From contig JAPPAP010000025.1 in assembly GCA_026705465.1 (NCBI GenBank), positions 124,001 to 188,000 of the forward strand: a DNA stretch of 64,000 nt, given 5' to 3'. Positions within the stretch are counted from its first letter, which is position 1; each line of letters opens with the position of its first letter. This stretch comes from a bacterium (lineage in GTDB: Bacteria; Actinomycetota; Acidimicrobiia; Acidimicrobiales; Bin134). Below the pieces are notes generated by a model. The model saw nothing but the letters and a program-made list of their open reading frames with translations. It made no database searches and was not told the DNA's origin. Positions 52,001 to 60,710 of the stretch are shown here, piece after piece. A program made the position numbers and the translations under genes.

Positions 52001-52497
52001 GCAGGGTGAGGGCCGGACTCGGACCCTTGAAGCCTGTGGCAGCCCACGGAGCCTTCCCCACCGATCCTCACTCGCATACTCCAACCCATTCGGGCGCCCA
52101 GCAGCCCGGAATGACCGGTGCGGTGAAAGAAGGGGTACTGCTGCGATGGGGCGAGCTTGGCATTCGTGTCGAGGCCGGTTCCGTGGGCTTTCACCCCGTC
52201 CTTCTCGACGAGGCAGAGTTTCTCGTCGAGCCCCGCCCGTGGTCGCCGCTCGGGTCAGGCGAGTTCCTTGAGGCAAACACTATCGGCTTCACTTACTGCG
52301 GGGTCCCGGTCGTGTATCACCGGCAAAATGGAACGCCATGGACCCGTGTGACCTGGGCCGACGGTAGCGTGTCTACCGGCGGCAACCGGCTGGATCGGGA
52401 ATCGAGTCATGCGCTTTTTGCCCGAGACGGGTCGATCAAGCGAATCGATGCGGGGGTGCAGGCGCGGAGACTGGATCGCGGGGAGAATTGGGCATGA
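49090..52497 (+). CDS. Large cytoplasmic glycoside-phosphorylase-like protein (GH94/GH149/GH161 clan-like)
   Basis: 1135 residues from ATG 49090 (a second ATG follows at 49093), no signal peptide. The first 500 residues look beta-rich (carbohydrate-binding sandwich), and the central part looks like an alpha-barrel with many aromatic motifs ([30 protein letters not shown]). W634-N635-D636 in [15 protein letters not shown] resembles the catalytic Asp region of inverting phosphorylases of the GH94 clan. The length of about 1100 residues fits the beta-1,3-glucan phosphorylase families GH149 and GH161. Inside the operon it would split imported glucan oligomers with phosphate to glucose-1-phosphate. 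This is inferred by eye; an inverting hydrolase is the alternative. Confidence 0.6.
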   Translation: MMSESGPVGRFCSEDGLEWFRIDQYDLLDPFMISIITSHDQWLFVSSSGALTAGRRSAEQALFPYETEDRLHRGGGQTGPVTVIRIEGADEVWEPFAPHTPAGKVRRSIAKTVAGDRLRFEEHHPGLGLAFRYTWSTAPELGLVRSCELVRDEPQQPVTVWLLDGLVDVLPAGVELSVQQTSSTLVDAYRRSEYEPDSGLALFTLEALISDRPDPAESLSASVVWSVGLENATTALSDRQIRRFRSGEKINPEHLVTGRKGAFLLSTTVRLEAGSPLRWMMVADVGQDHVGIANLRQWLGQSSSPEVEVEAAVEAAHGELMNLVGAADAHQETADRRISVSHFANVLYNCSRGGVPVDSHRVEVADISRFIASRNRPVHARLGPLVEALEPVVELDVLRGAVAGDVDLSRLVSEYLPLVFSRRHGDPTRPWNSFHIGIGSGGEKAAHAYEGNWRDIFQNWEALVHSFPGYAESVVAKFLNASTMDGHNPYRITNEGIDWEVPEDGSWSNFGYWGDHQIVYLHRLLDAVQRFHPGRLEEMLHRQLFSYANVPYRILPYGDIVADPKHTLEFDLAEQEEIDRRVESIGSDGKLVFADDGGVLHASLAEKLLVPALAKLSNLVSGGGIWLNTQRPEWNDANNALVGFGVSVVTAFHLSEYLAFVDGLLERSPVAQVPINQSVLDWLREVESALDTWAALAEHREISAQDRRNLLDQLGDAFSVYRRQVYNGVPKRSSASSVGISELRQFLGVAKLHLDIAATSAHRPDGLVDAYRLLRLAPGVAELEPLYLMLEGQVAAISSSCTELDSVVGLMNAAFESELYRPDQESFLLYPNSPRLPFMQKNQIPGEHFGPAMGALADSGQGIIHRDADGIARFGSHLQCAQDLVIALDGLDDVVALDDTGRSEVLNAYEAVFNHRGFTGRSQTMYRYEGLGSVYWHMVAKLLLALQERLIGAIDSDEDETLVGELFGFYRRVRAGLGPLKPVAAHGAFPTDPHSHTPTHSGAQQPGMTGAVKEGVLLRWGELGIRVEAGSVGFHPVLLDEAEFLVEPRPWSPLGSGEFLEANTIGFTYCGVPVVYHRQNGTPWTRVTWADGSVSTGGNRLDRESSHALFARDGSIKRIDAGVQARRLDRGENWA

Positions 52498-52528
52498 AAT
52501 TGCAGTCCACAAGAAAGGGGAAAGAGTT

Positions 52529-53680
52529 GTGGCTTCGATAACGATTGACCAGGTGGACAAGGTCTACCCCAATGACTTTCAGGCCATCCACAGCCTCAGT
52601 CTTGAGATCGAGGACGGAGAGTTCCTCGTTCTGGTAGGGCCTTCAGGCTGCGGCAAGTCGACGGCCTTGAGAATGGTCGCTGGCCTGGAGGAGATCACCG
52701 CCGGTGTACTGACAATCGGCGACCGGGTTGTCAATGATGTTGAGCCCAAGAACCGTGATATCGCCATGGTTTTCCAGAACTATGCGCTCTATCCCCATAT
52801 GACTGTGAGGGAGAACGTCGGATTCGCCTTGAAGCTCGCCAAAGTGCCCAAAAAGGAGATCGCCCGACGTGTCGAGGAGGCCGCTCAGATGCTCGAACTG
52901 ATGGAGCAGCTTGACAAGAGGCCAGGCCAGCTCTCCGGCGGCCAGCGGCAGCGGGTGGCGATGGGCCGGGCAATCGTGCGCCAACCCGCCGCATTCTTGA
53001 TGGACGAGCCGCTCTCCAATCTCGACGCCAAGCTCCGGGTCCAGATGCGAGCCGACATTGCCCGGCTTCAACGGCAGCTCGGGGTCACAACAATTTATGT
53101 GACGCACGACCAAGTCGAGGCGATGACCATGGGTGATCGCGTGGCGGTTCTCAAAGACGGTTTTCTCCAACAGGTCGATACGCCACAGGGGCTCTACGAC
53201 CGCCCGGACAACGTCTTTGTGGCTGCATTCATAGGATCGCCATCCATGAACCTCTATGAGGCCGAGATACAGGATCAACGGCTTCAACTCGGACCGCATG
53301 AGCTGCTGCTTCCCCCTTCGGCCTTCGAGCGCCGCCCAGCACTCCGAAGCTACGAAGGCAAAAGGGTGATTGTTGGGGTGCGACCGGAGGACCTGCAAGA
53401 TGCTTCGCTGGTCCCGTCCCCAACCAGCGGTACGACCATCACCTGTGCGGTGGAGCTCACCGAATCCCTGGGCAGTGAGATCGTCATCCATTTCGTGCTT
53501 GACGCCCAGCCGGTGGATCCGGGAAATCCCGATGCGGCCGATGACGGAGGTGCCGGCAGCGCTGTAGCCCGATTCGATCCGCGGAGCCGTTGCCACGCCG
53601 GGGAAGAAGTCGACATCGCAGTTGCCGTAGAGAATCTTCACTTCTTCGACCTCGACAGCCACACGGCAATCTGGGGCTGA
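52529..53680 (+). CDS. ABC sugar importer ATPase (MsmK/UgpC type)
   Basis: 383 residues from GTG 52529 with AAAGGGG upstream. Walker [10 protein letters not shown] (37-45), Q-loop QNYALYPHM, signature [14 protein letters not shown], Walker [14 protein letters not shown] and the switch His in VTHDQVEAM are complete; the C-terminal TOBE/OB domain (VGVRPEDL) follows. It powers the two permeases. Unlike many actinobacteria, which share one MsiK ATPase among sugar importers, this operon has its own. Confidence 0.93.
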   Translation: MASITIDQVDKVYPNDFQAIHSLSLEIEDGEFLVLVGPSGCGKSTALRMVAGLEEITAGVLTIGDRVVNDVEPKNRDIAMVFQNYALYPHMTVRENVGFALKLAKVPKKEIARRVEEAAQMLELMEQLDKRPGQLSGGQRQRVAMGRAIVRQPAAFLMDEPLSNLDAKLRVQMRADIARLQRQLGVTTIYVTHDQVEAMTMGDRVAVLKDGFLQQVDTPQGLYDRPDNVFVAAFIGSPSMNLYEAEIQDQRLQLGPHELLLPPSAFERRPALRSYEGKRVIVGVRPEDLQDASLVPSPTSGTTITCAVELTESLGSEIVIHFVLDAQPVDPGNPDAADDGGAGSAVARFDPRSRCHAGEEVDIAVAVENLHFFDLDSHTAIWG

Positions 53681-53783
53681 CGTATGCCGCGACCCTGCCG
53701 GTATTGATGCAGGAGAGGTAAGCGAACCTGGAGCTATTGGTGGGGGTGAGGCCGAGGGACGCCGCTAATCTGGGCATCTCACC

Positions 53784-53857
53784 GGGCGCGTAGCTCAGAT
53801 GGCAAGAGCGCTTCCCTTACAAGGAAGAGGCCGGGGGTTCAAGTCCCTCCGCGCCCA
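53784..53857 (+). tRNA. tRNA-Val (TAC)
   Basis: Acceptor arms GGGCGCG and CGCGCCC pair; the anticodon arm CTTCC-CTTACAA-GGAAG gives TAC; T arm GGTTCAAGTCC. No genomic CCA. Confidence 0.95.
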
Positions 53858-53979
53858 CCGACGGCCACAGTGCAGATTCCCGCCGAATATGGCGAGCAAG
53901 TGGCGTGATGGGTAAAAATGGCACCCGTCATACCGCCGGCCGCTGTATGGGAGCGTGCCGGTCCTTTGAAGGGGGAAAC

Positions 53980-55509
53980 GTGAAGCACTTCCGTTTGCTT
54001 ATTTGCCTGTTGGCTGTTTTCGCACTTGTTGCCGCGTCGTGCGGTGGCAACGACGACGATGATTCGGGTGCTGACGCGCCCGACGCTGCGCCTACCGCGG
54101 CACCAGACGATTCCATGGATGACGAGATGGACGACTCCATGGACGATGAGATGGACGATTCCATGGATGACGAGATGGATGACTCCATGGACGATGAGAT
54201 GGACGACTCTGAGGCGGAGCCGGTTGCCACTGAGGAGCCTGAGGTCGATCCGTGCGAGGCCGTCGATCTGGAGGCCACCGATGTCGGTATCACCTCCGAC
54301 ACCATCACCGTGCTGGTCATGGCCGATGTCGGCTCCCCGCTGGCTCCTGGCCTCTTCCAGGGCTCCATCGACGGAGTCAAGGCCTGGGCTGACCATGTGA
54401 ACTCCGAGGGAGGATTGGCCTGCCGCCAGGTCGAGGTTCTTGAGCACGACTCAGCCATCAACCCCACCGAGACCACCAACGGGTTCCTAGTGGCCTGCGA
54501 GGAGGCTTTCGCTTTGGTGGGCACCACGGCGTTGTTCGCCCTCGACACCACCGATTTGCAGTCCTGCTCCGATGCCCACGGCAATGACATCGGGGTGCCC
54601 GACTTTGCCTACATCACCACGGAGCCACCCCACCAGTGCTCGGTGGTGACCTTTGCCACCAGCCGCCCCAACAGCGAGTGCCCTTATAGCGGTCGCGGTC
54701 CCCGAGCGGTGCAGAGCCAGGTCGGCCATGCACAGTGGGCGCTGGAGAACATCAGTTCCGACCTCCATGGCGTGTATCTGGTGCCCTCCGACCTGCCGTC
54801 CACCATCGCCTCGACCATGCCCCAGCTGCGGTCCTTCCAGGAGATTGGCATCGTGATCGATGGCGAGCCCGGCGTGAGCGGGTTCACCACCCAGTCGGAG
54901 TACGGGGCCTTCATTCAAGTCATGCGGGACGCCGGTTCCAACTTCGCCTACACCGGTTCTGACGACCAGTCCATGATCAAGTGGCGCAGTGAGGCCGAGG
55001 CACAAGGAATGGACGTGGACTCCATTACCTGGATGTGCCAGCTGGCCTGCTACACCCCCAGCTTCCTTGAGGCTGGCGATGTTATTGAGAACACCTATAT
55101 CTGGCTCTGGTTCCTGCCCTTTGACGAGGTCGAGCACAACCAAGAGCTGGCCGACTTCATGGTGGCTATCGACGACCCCTTCCCGCCGGCGTGGGCCGCG
55201 GGCTCTTGGGCCGACGGCGTGCTGTTCGAACAGGTCGTGAACGGCATCGTGGCCGAAGGCGGCCCCAACGCCCTCACCCGCCAAGCAGTGCTGGATGGTG
55301 CTCGCAGCCTGACGTCCTTCGACGTGAACGGCTGGTGGAGCCCAGCGGATTACTCCACCACCGAGAACATCATGCCCTGCTTCATGCTGATGCAGGTGCA
55401 GAACAACGAGTTCGTCCGGGTACACCCCTCAGCTCCGGGCGAGTTGGACTGCGATCCCGACAACGTGGTCGGCCTGACCAAGGATTGGGGAGCGGAGTTC
55501 GGCGGCTGA
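53980..55509 (+). CDS. Branched-chain amino-acid-type ABC substrate-binding lipoprotein
   Basis: 509 residues from GTG 53980, with GGGGGAAA just upstream. Lipobox VAASC is followed by an extended acidic linker holding four exact copies of the octapeptide DSMDDEMD, then a periplasmic-binding type I domain (ITVLVMADVGSPLAPGLFQGSIDGVKAWADHVN is its opening, cut here for length: VLVMADVGSP). Six or more Cys in the domain (for instance PHQCSVV, SECPYS, CQLACYT) suggest disulfides. First gene of a Liv-type operon; such systems in this bacterial group import amino acids, amides or aromatic acids. Confidence 0.87.
   Translation: MKHFRLLICLLAVFALVAASCGGNDDDDSGADAPDAAPTAAPDDSMDDEMDDSMDDEMDDSMDDEMDDSMDDEMDDSEAEPVATEEPEVDPCEAVDLEATDVGITSDTITVLVMADVGSPLAPGLFQGSIDGVKAWADHVNSEGGLACRQVEVLEHDSAINPTETTNGFLVACEEAFALVGTTALFALDTTDLQSCSDAHGNDIGVPDFAYITTEPPHQCSVVTFATSRPNSECPYSGRGPRAVQSQVGHAQWALENISSDLHGVYLVPSDLPSTIASTMPQLRSFQEIGIVIDGEPGVSGFTTQSEYGAFIQVMRDAGSNFAYTGSDDQSMIKWRSEAEAQGMDVDSITWMCQLACYTPSFLEAGDVIENTYIWLWFLPFDEVEHNQELADFMVAIDDPFPPAWAAGSWADGVLFEQVVNGIVAEGGPNALTRQAVLDGARSLTSFDVNGWWSPADYSTTENIMPCFMLMQVQNNEFVRVHPSAPGELDCDPDNVVGLTKDWGAEFGG
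54109..54204 (+). repeat. Four 24-base tandem repeats in the binding-protein linker
   Basis: Each unit encodes DSMDDEMD. Units 1 and 3, and units 2 and 4, use nearly the same synonymous codons (GAT TCC / GAC TCC alternation), so the array looks like a doubled 48-base block. Confidence 0.85.
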
Positions 55510-55551
55510 TCTGACGCAGAGCGAGCGGCGGCCGCTACAGGCTGAATTCTC

Positions 55552-57750
55552 ATGATTTTTGGGGTCCGCCACTCCGTGGTGGTTGCCACCCTGTTGGCAA
55601 CCCTCGGAGCGGTGGTGCTCGCCGTGCTCACCTGGAAAGGCTCGCAGGTCACTAGCGAGTCCTTCCTGGTCACCACCTACATCGGGCTCTTCCTCGGCGC
55701 CCTCTGGGCGATGTACGCCACCGGATTGGTGGTGGTCTACACCACCACCGGGGTGTTCAACTTCGCCCAGGGCGCCATCGGGGTGTTCTCGGCGTTCCTT
55801 TACTGGGAGCTCCACGTGAACCGGGGCTGGCATTCCATCCTCGCCCTGTTCGTGGTGGTCTGCCTGTTCGCCCCTGCGCTGGGAGTGACGCTTGATGCGG
55901 TGATCATGAGGCGGCTGCGCACCGCTTCGCTCGTGGTACAGCTCATGGTCACGGTAGCGATCATGGTGCTGTTGCTGTCGGTGGTTGGCGACATCTGGGA
56001 AGCCGATACACCACGACGAGTGCCCTATCTGTTCGGCATCAACAACGGCATCGACTTGGGTCCTTCGCAGCTTCCCTGGCACCGGCTCATCGTGTTTGTA
56101 GTGGCAATTGCCATCGCCGTGTCCATGCGTTTCTTGCTGCGCCGCACCCGTATTGGCACGGCTATGCGTGCGGTGGTGGACAATCGGGAGTTGGCTGCCC
56201 TCAACGGAGCTCGCCCCAACGTGGTGTCTTCCACATCTTGGGCACTGGGCTCCATGCTGGGGGCATTGGGCGGCATCCTCATCGCCCCCGAACTGGGACT
56301 CGATCCCGCCACCCTCAACAACGTGGTGATCATCGCGTTCGCGGCCGCCGCCTTCGGTGCCCTGCGGAACCTGCCTATGGCGGTGATCGGAGCCATGCTG
56401 ATCGGGCTGTTGCGGGCCCATACCGGGGCGTGGCTCGACTTTGGACCCGACTTCCGATTCGCCCACCTAGCTGTGGCCCCTCTGATTCTTCTGTTCGTGG
56501 TCGTGGCCTTGCCTCAGGCTCGTTTGGAGGTGGGCCGGCTGGCCCATCACCTCCGCCGCCACGAGAGATACACCAAGTGGTGGGAGGGACTCATCGGCTG
56601 CGGTGTGGTCATCTTGCTGGCGGTAGCCTTCTCCGGCGGTTGGCTGGACTTCGGCATCTGGGATCCCGGTGCTTGGGGGAGCCGGGAGCTCAACTCGGCC
56701 AACGAGGCGATGGCCCTTGCCCTCATAGGATTGTCGTTGGTCCCGCTTATTGGCTGGGCCGGGCAGATCAACTTTGCGCCCTTGGCCTTTGCCGGGTTTG
56801 GCGCATTCGTGTACCTCAAATTCGCTGGGGACTCCGGCAATGGCTATTGGATTCTGCTGGTGGGTCTGCTGTGCGCGCCTCTGGGCGCCCTTGTCGCCCT
56901 GCCCGCCGCTCGATTGCGCGGGTTATACCTGGCCTTGATGACCATGGCCTTCGCCCAGGCCATGTCGTTGATCTTCTTCCCCCACCCGTGGGTCATGCCC
57001 ATCATCGGTACCGGTCGCCAATTCCCCCATATCGAGTTGTTCGGAGTCACTTTTGACGATCGCCGGGGCTTCTTCCTATTGATGGTGTGCGTCTTCGCCA
57101 TCTTCGTATACGGATTGGTGCTGCTGCGACGATCTCGATACGGCCGAAGATGGATGGCCATCAACGATTCGCAGGCCGCCGCGGCCACCTTGGGCGTACC
57201 AGTTGTCTGGACCAAAGTGGTGGTGTATGCCGTATCGGCCTCCATGGCCGGAATCGCCGGAGTGTTCTGGGCCACCGTGTCGGGCAATGTCGACAGCGTG
57301 CAGGGTTTCGACCTGCTCATCGGATTCAACATCGTATTGCTGGTGGCTGCTGCGGGGGTGTCGATTCCCATGGCCGGCATCTTCCTGATTTTCATCCCGC
57401 TGTTCAAGGGGTTTGGGCTGCGACTGGAAGACGCGGGGAACGTCGACTTCCTGGTCACGTTGCTCGACATCATGACCACCTACGGACCAGGCTTGATGGT
57501 GCTGGGCATGGTGTTCAACCCTCGGGGCGCGATTTTCGAGATGGGTCGGGGATTCTCGCCGATCTTGCCGTGGCGCCGCGATGCTCGAGCCGAGATCGCC
57601 GCCGAGAACGCCCAAAAGCGGGAGCCGGAGATCGGCGAGTTGGGCATCGATCGGCCGTTCACCCCCGAAGAGGTGATTGCCATCGACCGGCGGTTGGGAA
57701 TCTTGGACGAGGTGGTACCGAAGGAGGGTTATGGCACTGCTCGAAGCTGA
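55552..57750 (+). CDS. Fused LivH-LivM permease
   Basis: 732 residues with some 17 membrane segments. Residues 40-330 match LivH (GLVVVYTTTGVFNFAQGA, then RRTRIGTAMRAVVDNRELA); residues 350-690 match LivM (LIGWAGQINFAPLAF, RRSRYGRRWMAINDSQAAA). Each half has its EAA-like loop. The usual two permeases are thus one chain. The stop overlaps the livG start by 20 bases. Confidence 0.9.
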   Translation: MIFGVRHSVVVATLLATLGAVVLAVLTWKGSQVTSESFLVTTYIGLFLGALWAMYATGLVVVYTTTGVFNFAQGAIGVFSAFLYWELHVNRGWHSILALFVVVCLFAPALGVTLDAVIMRRLRTASLVVQLMVTVAIMVLLLSVVGDIWEADTPRRVPYLFGINNGIDLGPSQLPWHRLIVFVVAIAIAVSMRFLLRRTRIGTAMRAVVDNRELAALNGARPNVVSSTSWALGSMLGALGGILIAPELGLDPATLNNVVIIAFAAAAFGALRNLPMAVIGAMLIGLLRAHTGAWLDFGPDFRFAHLAVAPLILLFVVVALPQARLEVGRLAHHLRRHERYTKWWEGLIGCGVVILLAVAFSGGWLDFGIWDPGAWGSRELNSANEAMALALIGLSLVPLIGWAGQINFAPLAFAGFGAFVYLKFAGDSGNGYWILLVGLLCAPLGALVALPAARLRGLYLALMTMAFAQAMSLIFFPHPWVMPIIGTGRQFPHIELFGVTFDDRRGFFLLMVCVFAIFVYGLVLLRRSRYGRRWMAINDSQAAAATLGVPVVWTKVVVYAVSASMAGIAGVFWATVSGNVDSVQGFDLLIGFNIVLLVAAAGVSIPMAGIFLIFIPLFKGFGLRLEDAGNVDFLVTLLDIMTTYGPGLMVLGMVFNPRGAIFEMGRGFSPILPWRRDARAEIAAENAQKREPEIGELGIDRPFTPEEVIAIDRRLGILDEVVPKEGYGTARS

Positions 57751-58495
57751 GCAAGTGGTCATGCGCTTCGGCGGCGTGGTGGCCCTTGACAACGCCTCAG
57801 TGGACATCGACATCGGTGAGGTGACTGGCCTCATCGGCCCCAACGGCGCGGGCAAGACAACCTTGTTCAACGTGGTCACCGGCTTGCTGCCCCCCACCAG
57901 CGGCAGGGTGAAGTTCGACGGGGTCGACATCACCCGGGCCACAGTGGCCAAGCGCTCCCAGATGGGCATTGCCCGCACCTTCCAGAAGCTGGAGGCCTTC
58001 AACACGCTGAGCGCGTTCGACAACGTGCGGGTGGCGGTAGAGAAGAACCACCGGGCCAAGTGGAAGCACCGGAGAGTCGGCGATGTGGCCCACGAGATGT
58101 TGGGCAAGGTAGGCCTCGACGAGGTGGCTGATGTGACCGTGGGTACTCTCCCCACCGGCAGTGCCCGGTTGGTGGAGCTGGCCCGGGCCTTGGCGTGCCG
58201 GCCCCGGGTGCTGCTGTTGGACGAACCGTCGTCTGGTCTCAACGAAGACGAGACCTCTTCCATCGGCGAGTTGCTGTTGGGACTGGTGGCCGATGAGGAC
58301 AACGAGCTCGCGGTACTGCTGGTGGAGCACGACATGAGCTTCGTGATGGGAGTTTGTGCCCGCATTCATGTGCTGGATTTCGGCAAGATCATCGCGGTGG
58401 GCACTCCCATCGAGGTGCAGGGTGACTCCGCGGTTCGGGCTGCCTATCTGGGCAGCGACGAATTTCGGGGTGCCTATGTGGAGCTGGACGAATGA
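57731..58495 (+). CDS. livG: LivG-type ABC transporter ATPase
   Basis: 254 residues from ATG 57731, with AAGGAGG just before it inside livHM. Walker A GPNGAGKTT (36-44), Walker B VLLLDEPSSGL and switch LLVEHDMSF are complete. The signature reads LPTGSARLVELARAL, where LSGGQ would be expected, a variation met in this subfamily. Pairs with LivF; stop overlaps livF start. Confidence 0.92.
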   Translation: MALLEAEQVVMRFGGVVALDNASVDIDIGEVTGLIGPNGAGKTTLFNVVTGLLPPTSGRVKFDGVDITRATVAKRSQMGIARTFQKLEAFNTLSAFDNVRVAVEKNHRAKWKHRRVGDVAHEMLGKVGLDEVADVTVGTLPTGSARLVELARALACRPRVLLLDEPSSGLNEDETSSIGELLLGLVADEDNELAVLLVEHDMSFVMGVCARIHVLDFGKIIAVGTPIEVQGDSAVRAAYLGSDEFRGAYVELDE

Positions 58496-59208
58496 GCGTC
58501 GAGACGGAAACCCCGCTGCTGGAGTTGGTCGGCATCCGGGCTGGCTACGGCACCATCGATGTGCTCCACGGCGTGGATCTGCGGGTCATGCCCGGCCAGG
58601 TGTACGCCTTGCTGGGGCCCAACGGTGCGGGCAAGACCACCACCTTGGGGGTGGCAAGTGGGCAGATCCAGCCCCACGCCGGCTCGGTGCTGCTCGACGG
58701 CCACGAGGTGAACGGGGTCTCTCCCGACCGCCTGGCCCGGGCCGGGGTGTGTCTGATCCCCGAGGGTCGGGGCATCTTTCCCAACCTCACCGTGGCCGAA
58801 AACCTGCGGATGTCCACCTACGCCGGCGTGTCCTACAAGCAGGTGCAAGAGCGGGCCTTCGCCCAGTTCCCCCGCTTGGAGGAGCGCCGCAATCAGATGG
58901 CGGGCACGCTGTCGGGCGGTGAGCAGCAGATGCTGGCCATGTCCCGGGCGCTGTCCACCGATCCGGCCATCTTGATGCTGGACGAGCTATCCATGGGGCT
59001 GGCCCCCATCATCGTGGAGGAGCTCTATGAGCAGGTGTCGTCGCTGGCCGAGGCTGGACTGTCCATCCTGATCGTTGAGCAGTTCGCCCAAGCGGTGTTG
59101 GGGGTGGCCAATGAGGCCGCCATCATGCTTCATGGCCGCATCCAGCGCACTGGATCTCCAGAAGAGATCGCCGAAGAACTGACCGCCGCCTATTTAGGCA
59201 TGACTTGA
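58492..59208 (+). CDS. livF: LivF-type ABC transporter ATPase
   Basis: 238 residues. Walker A GPNGAGKTTT, signature LSGGEQQMLAMSRAL, Walker B ILMLDELSMGL, and LIVEQFAQ at the switch. ATG overlaps the livG stop by four bases. Completes the importer. Confidence 0.93.
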   Translation: MSVETETPLLELVGIRAGYGTIDVLHGVDLRVMPGQVYALLGPNGAGKTTTLGVASGQIQPHAGSVLLDGHEVNGVSPDRLARAGVCLIPEGRGIFPNLTVAENLRMSTYAGVSYKQVQERAFAQFPRLEERRNQMAGTLSGGEQQMLAMSRALSTDPAILMLDELSMGLAPIIVEELYEQVSSLAEAGLSILIVEQFAQAVLGVANEAAIMLHGRIQRTGSPEEIAEELTAAYLGMT

Positions 59209-59218
59209 GGAGAAAACG

Positions 59219-59566
59219 ATGAGTGACACAGGCGACAGCAGCCGGTTGGAGGAGTTCCACCAAGAGGTGGCCAAGCTCCGGGCTTCCGGTGGCCGGGCCA
59301 ACCCCGACCGGTGGGTGTTCCGCATCGGGTTGATCTTCACCATTGTCGGGCTGGCTTTCACCCTGGTCTCGTTCATCATGACCGGCGGGGCTTCCAACGC
59401 GGTCAACCACCTGGATCTGGTGGTCTCGGCCATATTCGGTCTCAGCCTCACGTTCATCGGCCTGGTGATGATCGCGGTCAGCTCATTCAAGCGCTTCATG
59501 CGCTACTGGCTGGTCCGTCTCGTCTACGAATACCGCGAGCAGACCGACCGAGTGGTGGGGAACTAG
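59219..59566 (+). CDS. Small two-helix membrane protein in the Liv operon
   Basis: 115 residues, starting ten bases after livF with GAGGAGAA upstream. An N-terminal charged helix (about 30 residues) is followed by two membrane segments (WVFRIGLIFTIVGLAFTLVSF and LVVSAIFGLSLTFIGLVMIAV) and a basic C-terminal helix. No known motif. Its place suggests an accessory role for the transporter, but this is not shown. Confidence 0.7.
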   Translation: MSDTGDSSRLEEFHQEVAKLRASGGRANPDRWVFRIGLIFTIVGLAFTLVSFIMTGGASNAVNHLDLVVSAIFGLSLTFIGLVMIAVSSFKRFMRYWLVRLVYEYREQTDRVVGN

Positions 59567-59587
59567 CCAAAGCCAGCCGAGTACCGC

Positions 59588-60697
59588 TCAGAGTTCGTCG
59601 AGTTGGGCTCTGAGGCAGTCCGACGAAGGGTTCTCCAGCCAGAAGGGGTTGTCGGCCGGCATCTCGCCCCGCAAAACGGTGCGGTTCATCACCCGCACCA
59701 CGATGGCGGTGTAGCGGGCCGCAGCGAACACCTCATACCAAGTGGTGTCGCCCGGATCATGCCCCGCGTGGGCAGCGTACAAATCACGCTGCTCAGCCCG
59801 AGAGGGCTCGCCGTCCAGGCGGGGCTGGTTGCCCATGTGCTCGTGCGACCACCGGTCGAACATCAGCCACCACCCCAGATCCACCAGGGGAGAAGCGATG
59901 CAGGCCGCCTCGAAATCGGTGACGCAGGCGGGCTCGAAGTCCTGCCAGATGATGTTGCCGGGCCGTCCATCGCCCCAGTTCAGGCACAGCCCGTCGTTGG
60001 TGGGCATGTTCTCGAAGAGATAGTCGAACCCGGCTTCGAGTACCGGGTGATCACGGCCGTCGAGCTCCCGGTCGGAGTATTTCCGCCAGATGCGCACTTG
60101 GGTGGCGGTGCCCGGCCGGTCGCCGGTGGCCACCAGCCAGTTGAGCCCGGCGGCCTGCCAGTCGATGGCGTGGATCTGGGCCATGGTTCGCAAACCCCGG
60201 TCCACCAGTTGGCGGCGCTGATCGGGCAGGGCGTCGAAGAAGAAGCCGGCGCTGGTGTAGATGGGATCCTCCCGGGGGATGTCACCGCCCACGTACCCCA
60301 TCACGAAAAACGGCCCGCCAAGCACGGAATCGTCGGCTTCGTACCCGACCTGCGGAGCGACGGGGGCGTCGCTGTGGGCGGCTACTGCCGACATGACCCG
60401 GTACTGGATGTCCACCTCCACATCCAGCTCACCGGGTGCCTGTTGGGGGTACACCGCCGGTTCGGGCAGCTCCCGGCGGAGCACATAGCGTTCCACTGCC
60501 GGACCGCTTCCTCGGTCCACGGTGGCGTCGAACAGCAGGGTCTCCGCTGAGTACCCACCCGACGGCACCTCGAAGGGTCCGATTTCTACGCTCTGAGCGC
60601 CGAGTTGCTCCGCCAGCCATCCGGCCAGCGGTTCTCGCAGTTCGGACCGGTCGCTTCTCGCCCCCAGGATGTCGGGGCCTTGGTCGCTCATCTCCAA
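59588..60697 (-). CDS. Phosphotransferase-family protein (APH/choline-kinase fold)
   Basis: 369 residues. The ATP-site region GGYSAETLLFDA and the catalytic loop CLNWGDGRPGN followed by VTDFEAA are those of the APH family, with Asn-Trp in place of the usual His before the catalytic GD. In this bacterial group such proteins are often linked with acyl-CoA dehydrogenases and other fatty acid or steroid genes; here an enoyl-CoA hydratase and LLM oxidoreductase are near. Substrate unknown. Confidence 0.8.
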   Translation of the reverse strand: MEMSDQGPDILGARSDRSELREPLAGWLAEQLGAQSVEIGPFEVPSGGYSAETLLFDATVDRGSGPAVERYVLRRELPEPAVYPQQAPGELDVEVDIQYRVMSAVAAHSDAPVAPQVGYEADDSVLGGPFFVMGYVGGDIPREDPIYTSAGFFFDALPDQRRQLVDRGLRTMAQIHAIDWQAAGLNWLVATGDRPGTATQVRIWRKYSDRELDGRDHPVLEAGFDYLFENMPTNDGLCLNWGDGRPGNIIWQDFEPACVTDFEAACIASPLVDLGWWLMFDRWSHEHMGNQPRLDGEPSRAEQRDLYAAHAGHDPGDTTWYEVFAAARYTAIVVRVMNRTVLRGEMPADNPFWLENPSSDCLRAQLDEL

Positions 60698-60710
60698 ATG
60701 AGTGTCGCGG

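Noticed and set aside
54109-54204. CRISPR-like short repeats
   Set aside because: Tandem 24-base units without spacers inside a coding region; a protein repeat.
56025-56396. Minus-strand frames inside livHM and other membrane genes
   Set aside because: Translations are shadows rich in Ser/Arg/Pro with no motifs; not genes.
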